Assembly (NCBI GenBank): GCA_021613375.1
Contig: CM038714.1
Span: 40,258,623 to 40,322,622, forward strand
Reading direction: 5' to 3'
Length of the DNA: 64,000 bases
From: Megaleporinus macrocephalus
Lineage: Eukaryota; Chordata; Actinopteri; Characiformes; Anostomidae
Both the position numbers and the translations under genes were made by a program. Numbering within the stretch: the first letter of the stretch is position 1; each line of letters opens with the position of its first letter. Of the stretch, positions 48,101-60,100 are shown piece by piece. The notes under the pieces were generated by a model. It had not been told where the DNA came from. It did no database searches and worked only from the letters and a program-made list of their open reading frames with translations.

Positions 48101-51100
48101 ACTAGCATTAAAAAATCAAGATGCTTCCATAATATAAACACTTCAGCTCAAGAATAATTCAGAAAACCCTTCTCAGTTTAATAATCTACAAATGAAAGTT
48201 ATCCTATGCAAAACGAAAGTTGTATATCAACAACATCCAAAAACACTGGCAACTTCTTTGCTAAAGCTTTTCTGTGTCCTTTACGGATGTCCCTGCTTGT
48301 TTCCACAAGACATTGCTAGGACACATTTGGCATGCGTGCCCTGAAACTGAAATGTGTGGAACATTTTGAAGTGCAATACAACATAGAACTTAGACTGTAC
48401 AGCTAGTGTTACATCTAGCATGGGGAAAAATGTACATTTACAGCTCCAATAAACAGTGTATTTAGTTACCAAGCAACTAATTAACACTGTTAAAAGAAGA
48501 GGCTATGCAACACATTGTTAAACATGCATCCGACCCAAATTTTTTGGAACATGTTGCTGGCATCAAATTTAGAATAAGCCTATATACAAAAAATAACATA
48601 CAAATATGTTGTTTTTGTGCTTAATTTTTGATTTGTGTTCAATTGAAGACAGGTCTGAATTGATTTTCAGATTATTGCTATCAGTTTTTATTTCTATTGT
48701 ATTTACTGTCACAACTATTTTTGGAATTGAGCTTGTATAAATTTTTGGGTTTGTCCCCTGAGGCACGAGAAAACACCTCACCTGGACGGAAGTGGGTTGA
48801 GGGCCAGGAACGAAAGCAGACAGTGATTAATCAAAATCCCCCACTGCTCTCGCACTTTGTTATAACAATGTCGCCCCCCCTGTAAACACAGTTTAAAAGG
48901 ATGCACGCACATGGCTGAGAGTTGCAATAAGATGTTAACATGGCAACTTGTGGAAGAATGTACAGACTGGAGCAATATACTGACTGGAATGGGAGCAGAT
49001 GGAAACAGTATGGCACACCCGCTGTTTGCATAAGAAGCTGGAGAGCTCATTAAGTCTCTTGCTTTCGCAAGACAGAAATGAAAAGAACAGTTTACCGAAA
49101 AGCTACAAGGCTAAGATAGCTTAAAATTACAGGAAGTTTATACACCAATTATTATATAGTGTAAACTGCATACCTAAATCAACACACGCCTGCTTCAAAC
49201 TGAGCTGAGCTGTTAGGTAATCACAATGGACTTGCTTATGTGGGTTCTGGCACTGTAGGTGTCTTTAACCTAGTAGCTCTAAAAATTACTAAAAAGCATG
49301 AGGCATATAAAAATGAACAAAAGTATGATGCATCACAAAATATTGAATATATATATTGTAACCTGAATGGTTGACAATTCATTCAGTTTTGACAATCTAA
49401 GTGTGCTGGTTTAGCCATTTTACCTCTAAGCCAAAACTAAAGAAACTGTGGACACCACACATTAAGGCGAAGAAGGAAAACTGCGTATCTTTGACTTTTT
49501 GACAGACACTTGAGTCCAAAGGCTCAAAGGCCCACCACTAAGCAATGTGTGTGCTTTAGTAGTGCTGAGGTGTGCAGAGCCGTGGCGCGGTTAGATTAGA
49601 GGAAGAACGGGACGAGAAAGGAGACGAGAGAAAACGAGTCTTCGCTTGAAGCCCTGACAAGGATAACAGTGAGGTTGTTCAAGGTCTAGACATCCTCAAC
49701 AAAACAGATCACATTACTCTGGACCTACCTATGTGATAAAAACACTCTAAGTCAGTGGTCTGCATACTTTTCCAACATAAGTCTCTCAATCTCAGCCTTA
49801 ACACCATAATCTAAAGGCCTGTCAGGAGTGGTTGGTGAAGCATTTTGTTTAATTAACTCTGATATAACTAACTAGGGCTAAAGCTTCAGCCTTAAGACTC
49901 TGAAGGACATCATACATAAAAGTTACTATGTTAGGGTAAATCAGTTCAGTTTAAAGAAGCAACATGTACTATTTTTTAACGAAAACAAAATAAACTCAAA
50001 TTATCAGCAAAATGTGAGAATGTGACAAACATGTATCGTGCCAGATGTTTGAAGCTTGTGACAAGTGACCTTATCAAGAATCCACATTCAGCAACAAACA
50101 AAGAAAGTAAAAATAAACAGAATCAAAACAAGAGTTAATGTAAGCGTTGCCTCCCAGCGTTGGAGACAGATCTTGTTGAGTAAAGGAATGAAGTTTTATG
50201 CTGCAACTTTTCTTCTAGACTGGTAAGAACTGAAGAGGGAGGAGGAACTATGGTGATATGCTGCCTCAAGACAGGTTGCGTCATTTTGTGTCAAGTTGCT
50301 TCTTTAAGGATAATTTATTTATTTTTACAGTACCTGGTCAAAAATGGTTATTTTTTATAGACTTGATTCTGTAAAAAAACTAGTAACAAGTGTCTACAAT
50401 ACATTTATAGTAATGTTATTTCTAGTCATCTTTCTAGAATAACGTGTAAACCTACATGTTTGCAAAATTTTAAATATGTAATATTGCACTGGTAAAATTC
50501 AAATATTTCAAATCTTTCTTTGGGGACTATTTTGCCATAAAATGCCTTGTATATACCTCTCTGTCATAAATATTTTTTAGAAAATGTGTTTTACGCCCAA
50601 GTTTTATTTTTAAATCAACCAAGAAAATCTGTCTCAAACATTCATTTAGTGTATATGTAACCATTTTGTACATTTACTTCCACCGAGGGAGCTTTTAGAG
50701 GCATTACATTCTTCAGACGCCCGGTTCCTATCACCACCTCTTTGAACGGTTCTGACTCGGTTTCTCTAGACCGAAGCATTACACAACAAACCTCTATCAA
50801 TTACTTTTCTAATGTAACATATTTCTAAATCAACAGAATTCCCCCTTAAGAGCGCCCCACGCTGACTAGATATTTATGCTCCTTATCCTTGTGAGGTCTC
50901 ATTGGTTTCTCAGCATTCAAATCTCTACCTGCTCCAGACATAACACAGGAAAGGACAATTGGTTTGCACGTTTTTTGGGTCTGTCATTACGGTCTGGAGA
51001 AACAGAGCTAAAAAAAGGCACGCTTTACAAAAGCCTACCGCAGCGCACCTGAAATTACACGCCTAAGGGCTATGATTGATTATTTTCATCTTCCTGCGAG

Positions 51101-54100
51101 ATGAAACAGCTGCAGAGCTGGTCGCTCTGGTGTCAACAACACTAGCAAAAATAGTAAAGCCCAAAATGACAAACTAATGTTTTCACCACTTGCATGCAAG
51201 CGTCCCATGAGCAGGGTAATAATTAGAGAAAGATGGAAAGAGCCTTTCTTCTGAAGCAAGCTTCAGTCTCTCCTCTGAGAAGTGACAGTGAACAAACAGC
51301 TGACTGTTTGCGTCTTCCTCCAGATGGTGAGCCCCCCCCCTCCTTCTCTTTTGTTCCTCCTCCACCAGCCTCCTTTGTCCCGGCAGGTCTGGCCCTCTGC
51401 AGTTCTTAGGGAGTAAGTGAGAACGCCCCCGGCTCTTTAAGATACACATGGTTAGATCTCCTGTTTTTTCATAGAAGTGAAGTCAGCAGATCCAAGCTGT
51501 TCCCAGAGACTCCTCCGCAGGGCCTCCAGGAAAACTCAGTCTGGCTCCTCAGGCTTTGGAGAAAGAGCTTAAGCCTATGTCTCACTCTGCAGCAGATCTT
51601 ATGCAGCACTACAAGGCAAATTCTGATTTTAGGTTCAGCTTCACATCAGGGGCTCTGAAAATGCAGTTGTGCAGTATGCGCTTATTAAAATGTGTGACAG
51701 TCTCTAAAGCAAAATACAACAGTGCGGCTCATGGTCATGGTTTTGGATGAGAAGGATAAGTAGCTCACCTTTGAGACCTTCGAAACTATCGAAAAAGGAA
51801 AGAAAGAAAAACATCTCTCTTTGTCCTAGACAACAACGAGACCAGATGGAACGGGAGAAAAAGACCCCAGTAATCTCACATGTATCCTCTTGAGCTTAAT
51901 TAGGGATCACACATTCAATTGAGATCTTTTAAGAAAATAACACTCATTTAACTTTTATCTCTCCTGAGCCTCAACATTTAAGAAACAACATTTTCCTTTG
52001 AGACAACAAACCTTAAAGGAATAGGTTGCTGAAAAATCAGCCCAAATCATTCCAAAACAGGCCGCATTAGTTTAGCGCTAGAGCTGTAGGACTTACACTG
52101 TTAACACTAAGGCTGTGTATTGGCAAGAACCTGGTGATACGATACGTATCGTGATACAGCGCTCACGATTCAATATATCACAATATACTTCGATACTACA
52201 AACAAAGTGATATACTGATTTTTCAAATCCTACTATTAAAAACACACCACTATATAAACAAGTTTGATAATGCTTATAATAGCACTGCGCACTTGTGCTG
52301 CTTGTTAATGTTGGAGTGGAGCTGAAAATGGATTACAACACAGCCATCTAGTGGTCAGAGGTTTAAACACAACACACAATGATTCACTGTCTGTCAGGAA
52401 TCTGTGTATTGTTACTGTGCTTTTGAGAATCGATACAGTATCACCAAACATAATATTCAATATTTTCGATATTTTCGATATTTACCCCTAGTTAACACCC
52501 AAAGGAACTTAATCACCATTAAGTCAAAATACTTAATTGTGATTAAGGCATGAAATATAGGAGAGATAAAACACAAATGAGAGTATCATAACAGGTAAAG
52601 ATTGGTGCTAGCATCTTGGTGTGAGATAGACATGTGAGATTACTGAACTGTTATGTGCAGAAGAAACATCTGAACCGCAAAAGAAACGTCCAAGCAACAG
52701 GACATGTCCTTTGACTTTCCTATTTCTACACCTATTGTCTAAACTACCTATCTGCTGCATTCAGCTACATGTATTTTTATAGTTTACAGGAAGTCATACT
52801 ACGACCCAAACCCCATCGACAAATCGGCACTATTTCACTGGACATTAGCACGAAGAAAACATTTTTGGAGAAGTTTTGGAGATATTTTAAAGATTTGGCT
52901 AACTATTGATTTCTAGACTTTGTTAGCAACGGTAGCCTGGGTGGTTTAATAGCCTCATAAACATGACATGATGCCCACCCCTGTACAGACACACACATTT
53001 ATATTAATTTTCTGCTGACGTACCCAAACCCTTACCTTAACCTTAACCTAACCCTGGCCTACATAATGATTTATATAGTAGGGACTAACTTGAACTTGTG
53101 GTAGCCACAAGGAAAGAAGGTCCCCACAACACAAGCATATGAACAGGTTTCGGTTCCCACATACTCCTTACTTGGTGGGCTGGACATGTTTCTCCCAATT
53201 TCTTAAATCTACCTACGGACCAAGCTTAACTGCTTAAAATGTTGATGTGTCTGAATGTCTAGCAGTTACAGGCTAATATAAAAGTCACAAAATCTTTTAC
53301 AGGCTCCTCCAATTATATTCAGAGAGAAAATCTGCATAAATATTTACTGCAGAAGTACGTAAAGCAGCAACATGGAAAGCAAAAAACAAACAAAAAAAAC
53401 TGAATCTGTTACCAGGTTAAAAAGTTAAAACTTAGTTTGGGTCAAGCAACATCGCTCATTTCATGCTAGCACAAGGGTTCTGTTATTACACAAGCTGGTG
53501 TCCTTTTTTGAGCTGATGATAGCACAAAACAAACATATATAGGTGGATTTTATGCTACACATACTGAGCGTTCTACCAAATTACCTCAAACTGGGTTTAA
53601 ATTGGGTTTAAAGAACAATGAAACATTCACGCCCTCAAATTATAATCCAGCAGAGACACTAAGTGAAATAGTTATAAGTGAAAAATATTCAAAATCATCA
53701 TTTATAGGGTGCTTTCTATTGGCCGGTGTCTGTGTATTGTATTGCTCTGTCCCAAACCCTAAAATTACCCATGTGAAACTAATGCATACATGTTTCTGAA
53801 TATTGTTTTAATAATGTTGAAAGATTTGAATTTATATCACAAGTTGTAGCCACTATGCTGCATTTTGCTAGTGAGCAGCTAGATCCCATTGTTTTGAAGT
53901 AAATGTGTCCCACAGTCTGAAAACCTGTATTTACAGCATTTATGCAAACATTTTTATGGTTTTATGTCTTTAACTATTCAAAATCGTGCTACTGAGTCAT
54001 GCTCAAAAATTGTTATTGTAAGTTACACATTTGATAGTGTTATGTTGTAAACAATGTAAAAATTGATTATTCATTTAAAAAAGTAAACAAACAAAGTAAA

Positions 54101-57100
54101 GGTACTTAGGGTCTCTGAAAGCACAATATTTTAGTCTAAATTCCAAGTCCATCAACTCTGTTTCCAACCCATTTGGTAGAAAGATCCATATTTTAACAAT
54201 AAAACCAAATTCTGCACTCAGAAAAGATACATAATGAGCTGAATACTGGCAGCTTTTATATGAACATCAAAATTGCATTTCCATACCAAATGTGGTGGGG
54301 GTGTGTTTAGAGGCAGGTGTGCTAATCTGTGAGCCTGTTTAGGACAAGAGAGGATAATAGGAGAAGGCAGGAATCAGGATAAAGGGGAAAAGAAAAATGG
54401 CCAGCAGACACACCTCTTGGGGTGAATAAAACTGACTGTTTTCAGGATGAACGGGTCACTTGCTGACCCATAGAGCATGACCAATGCCGTCTGCTCCCTC
54501 TTACAGCTGCCCAAAATCAGCCTATCCTAAGGTTTGCACGAGTACTGGGTGAGAACAGATGTAATACAACAACTTAGACAACATTTAACAACAATATGAT
54601 ATTAAAATCTAAGCATATTATACATTTTTATATTATATTAAGTGGTTCGATGTGCATGTACTTTACTGTGAATGTATTTTAAAAATATTTTAAGTCTGAA
54701 TCTTTTCACAAAAGCAGACTAGTAAATTATGTTTTAGGCATATGTTTTAGGAAGAAATATATCTAGTATTAGTTTATGTACCAACTTTCTGTGTAGACAT
54801 CTGGTTCCTATCACCTCTGTAGTTTGGTAAGTTTCTTTAGAAGGGCACATTTCACATTGAACACCTTAACCATTTTATTACATAGCAAAACCTTAAAAAT
54901 GCCTTTAAATTACATGATCATTGTTAGTAGGAAATAATTTAGTTGATACTATTAAAAGTATAGTTAGTATAGGTTGTGTGATACTATCCTGCTAAAAAAA
55001 TAAAACAGAAAAAATCAGCATATGTTGTAATTTGGATGCTGGAATGACCATGCTGGGGGTGTTAAACCAGTACTAGACCAGTAAATACAAGCTCATGAAT
55101 TCCATGCTGGTCTGTGCTGGGTTTTTTCAGCAGGGTAATCGGTGAGGTACCGGATTCTATTGCTTGGTAGCCACGTTTGCTTTACAGCTCTGGTTCAAGA
55201 CTAAAACTCTTGAAAAAGTCTTGACTTATCGACGGTGTTTGAGGTAAAAGGAACGTGTAACATGGAAGAAGAGCAAAGAAGAAAACTGATTGAATTGGAG
55301 GGGTCTGAGTTTACTGCGAGAGCGACCTTTTTTGTACAGGGCGACTAATATAACTGTCAACCTGTCAGCTGGCTGGCAGGCAGATAAGAGCACTTTTACT
55401 GCTCTTTTTCATTTGACTTGAGTGAATCATTTGTCCATCCCAAAGAGGCTCCTGAAAAGGCTCAGTACAGCAAACAGCCTTTCGAATGCTGCCTGGTAAC
55501 TTTTATACTATGCAATGTAGATGCTCTGTTTCAGTGAACTCTAATGCCTGGTTTGGTTGTACTTTAGGGCGTGGGGGCTCAAGTGAATTCTGGGGTCCTG
55601 TTCTGGGCCATACTAATACTCTGGGCTTTATAATAAATGCCTTTGATGCCAAAACTTCAACCACATTTATAACATTAACTCTGCTCCATGGTTATTTCAG
55701 CCATTTTAAGCTCAAGGGATGTAACCCTAGGAATGCAGTTATACCCCATTTCTTATGGAAAGCTCTAGAGGCAAGAACAGCACAGGATGAAATGGATGGC
55801 TCTTTAACCTTTATGCTCTGTTTGGTGCCCTGGAGACCACAGACCCCTTTAAAAAGTTTAAAAACACAGTTTAGCAGGTTATACTTGCCGACTTTTTTAA
55901 TGTTTACCCTCTCTATTCCTTTAAGTCCTATTATTATACAATAACTCTATGGCAAGTAAGATAAATAATAAATATTGTGCTTAAAGTTCCTTTGGGACAC
56001 TCCCTGAATACAATTTATATCTTGTTATATCTTGTTTATATCTTATTAATTACTTTCCAAACGAAATGTATGATTCATTCAACAGCAATAATGACCAGGT
56101 CAAACAATCCTGCTAATTAAACATAAGTAAGGTAGGTAAGTAGTAGTAAGTAAAAGCACAAAACTTTAGAGGGATAAACAAACGTTAAATAGTCTTTTTT
56201 TCTTTATACAGATCTATATTTAGTATTTTGTAAGGTTAGCATCTCGTTTCATATCCCGTCGTTTGGATGATAGTCTGAAGGCATGGAGTTCATGGGTCTG
56301 CACAAGTGATGCTCAACCAGGCTTGAGGTATGCTTTGGATGGCCAGAGCATGGCAAATTTTAAACAGGCCCTTTTTCTTACCATCACTTCAGTACTCTTA
56401 CTCTTTTTCTCATAGATTTTCAGTCTACTAGTAATCATTCTCACAGGCATTTAATTACCAAGAGAGATTAATCATCGGATTGTCAGATTAATTCAGATGA
56501 ATAATCAATTTTCTGAATAAAACTGTCAGATGTGTTGTATGAAGATTGGAGATCTCTAATTTGAATGTTTATGTATTTTAGATTCAGTTGCTATTGCTAG
56601 ATAGGCCTCAAGGTATTATGTGACAAGTCACAACTTAACTAAAACAATGGGCCTCATTCACAAAGTTTTTTAATTCACAAAGGTTTTAATTGTGATATGT
56701 TCTGAAACGACAGAACTGTTCACACTTTTTTCCTTGTTACTGTGTTTAGATTCTGTTGCTTCCTAAGAACAAATTCCAAAAAAAACCCACATTGGTGGAT
56801 GTCCGAATTTGGGTGAATTTCTTCTTAAGAACGACTGGTGAATTTTTGGAATATGGTAAAACACAATTTCCATAATACATGTACAAATTAAATAATTCAA
56901 AAAAGCTAATGATTTTTAGAAGTGCCCCAAAACTACACCCAAGAACTGTATTTGTTTGTGCATTTTCCATATTACATATAAACCATCAAATATTTAATTA
57001 CTTGCTTAGGTTTAAAGCTCATTATAAGAGAATTTTATGTCTATAGGATTTTGATTGGCTCAGAATAAACTGCATGAAAAAAACAGGTTAATTCAGATTT

Positions 57101-60100
57101 GTACTGTATTATGTGTTATGAGTAATTAATTATTAAAATTAAAATTAACTAATAAATAAATGAACTAATAAATAAATAAATATTAATCTCATGTGCTCTA
57201 GAAACACTGTGTTGTACAAATAAGAAATTAATACTGCTTAAAGGCAGTCTGAACAAAACATGTGGGTTTAAGCCTGCAAGAGTTTCTAAAGAAAGCCCCA
57301 CTGGTATGCAGGGGGAACCCTGCAATCTGTGAGGGTTCAGAGGGGTACAGTTGCTAGGTTTCAGGCAGGGAGTGTTCTTCCATTATTCAAGAAGAGACCG
57401 AATCGCAGGGGAGCTGTTTGAAGATTGATGGGAACTTTCAGTCGGTTTAGGTCGAGCCTTTCCCGAGTGAATAGAGCTCTCTCCCAATGTGTCGGTCCCA
57501 TTGTGATCCCGAATGAATTATTTGGCTTTAGAGCACGAATGGGGGCGGGGTTGGCCTCCCAGCATGGCTGAAGAAACTTAACACAGCTTAGCATGGCTGG
57601 AAGGTAGAATAAGAATGTTTATGATGAGTGTGGCACTTGTCAAAACTCACGTCTCTGACCTGCAAAGATGTAACAGGGGCTTTTGGGTACAACATTTGAT
57701 TGAACTTCAGTTTCCTTAAATATACAACTTGCTAAAAGCTGGAGGCTTTTAACCATTTTAACCATTTTTGATTATTTTTATTTCAAATATCCCAACATAT
57801 TCCAAATATTTTGTTGACAATACATTTAAGATTTTGATGACGTGTTTTAGTTATACCCTACACATATGGATATAGTGTATTGCCAAGTGTGTTTGCCATT
57901 ATGAAATACTGCGATACTGTAAGCACGGAAATATTTTATGAAATCTAATTTTAGAAAAACTTTCCTACTATTAAAAAATCAGACCACCATATACACAGTT
58001 TTGCTAATGCTAACCATTATGCTACTTGTTTACATTGAAGTGGAGGAGTTTCATGTCTAAAGACAACAAAACTGCTAGCAGTCAGAGATTTGAACACAAC
58101 ACAAAATGAACAACTGTCTTCCACCAATATCTACATCAACAAACTACTAATTAAAATTTGATATGTTTTTGAGAATCGATACATCACAAAATATAATATC
58201 GCTCTATAAAACACACGCAAGTACAAATGGCTGTAGCTGACAATTGCTTGATAGCCAAAACACTTCTGAGTTAGTTCACAACCCCAATGGACCCCTCTTA
58301 CCCTATTCCTGCCAAAAAGAATTTTTATTTCAAATATCCCAACATATTCCAAATATTTTATATCATTATAAGTAAAAAAACAAAAACATGGAAGTCTTTT
58401 TTACTATAAGATAATCAGATTTCTAAAAAGGAGGTCCAGTTTAATGTATTTTAACCATTACAACTGTATTGCAATAAACTAGTGAAAGCCCACTGATAAC
58501 AAAGATTCAGAGACTATATGAGCCCATCATTCTGATTAAATATTTTGGCAGTGAAAAGAGACCCAGGACTACAGAAAAGCAGACCTGTGGCTATCGCCCA
58601 ATAGCCATATCCTAAACACACCGCTGGGATAGCTACAGTTCTGGAGAAACAGGGATGGCTTCTATCAGCATATGCCTAATGTCACGAATGGATGACTGAA
58701 AAAGTGATGCATTTAAAAAAAAAATGGTGCACTATTCATGGGCCAGATTGAAGTAGACAGTATGCCTATACATATCTGTCTATCTATCACATGTTAGTAC
58801 GAGTCAAGTCCTGTTACCCCACCCCTGCTTTTAATTTCTGGGTTACCTTGTGTCTTAAAAAAGACGTTTGTGGTGATGTGGTGGACTTGCTAGCTTCTGG
58901 TTAAGTTTCACTCAGCAATATTCTCTAAAATTGGGCGAGTAAGTGGTAGAAGTGGTTAGTAAATAGCAGCAGCAGCCCCCTCTGTTAACCAAAACAACAT
59001 GAGACGTCTGCCGTCTGCTCAGCTGCCAGGTCTTTCGTACAGTTAAAACCAGGACTTTCTGGGGACAGCTCCAGCTAGGGACAGACGAGTAAAAACAGAG
59101 ACTGTCACTGGACATCTGATCACTCTGTCTGCGCTCTCTTTTTAAAAAAAGAAACTCATTTTATTGTAATTGCAGTGAGAACTGTAATGTCAGTATATAT
59201 TCCATAATATTTCTAAGTTTGGAAGGACTTGATTAAATTGTTACTTGGACTGAAATTTTTTTGACCTGTTTTCTTCTTGTGAGCATCTAAATCTTTACTG
59301 GATGTCACTAGAATTGCACAAAGTGGAGGAATATATTTGAAATTGTGTGTTATTGTTCAGTATTAGTTAAAGGTTTTTGTGTTGGATGTGTAACAGTCTC
59401 TTCGGATAAGCTAAACTAACAGGTACTGGATGCTGATGAGAACTTGATTTCTCCTTACAAGTGGATGATGCGTTAACATATGTTTGGCAGAGAAAACTAT
59501 CATTGCTGTCCGAAGAAAAACATCTTCATTTCTGTCAATTTAAAATTTTCTACATCAATTCAACACATTCTCATTCAACACAACAGCTGTTCTTTATATT
59601 GTCTGAAAATCTCACAACCATTGGACCAAAAGAAATGCTCCAAAATAGCTTGGAAAATTTTTTGGGTCCATTGATTTACATTAAAAGTGAGGAATGTTTC
59701 TGGCCTCTCCTGTAAAGATGGCATTTTTTATAAGAGAAATGTTTTTTCTTTGGCAGCGACGATATATTTGCTGTTTCTAAACCTGCAGCTAACATCAGCT
59801 AGTCAGATCAGCAATAAAGCCATGCTAGAGCCGGCCACACACCTACTCATTGTTATTAAAGTGTCATAGCAATACACTCAGGTCGACAATACACATGTGT
59901 TAGTAGTAAAGTGTAAAAATACTACTAACTCTCAAATAAGAAACCTATTCAGCCACATTCTTATCAAAGCTTCATGGTAATACACCTGGCACACATTATT
60001 CATAGTAGCAAGGTTTTAAAATACTTCTTACTCACAAATACGAAAGCACTCAGCTTCTTTTACAGTACTGTTAAAACATCAACTCAGCATTTCACTGAAG

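Noticed and set aside
53030..53060. Telomere-like CCTTAACCTAACCCT
   Set aside because: Short, irregular and joined to a common fish interspersed repeat; not a (TTAGGG)n array.
55486..55944. 152-aa open frame, the longest in the window
   Set aside because: No recognisable domain, composition like surrounding intron, no splice or promoter context.
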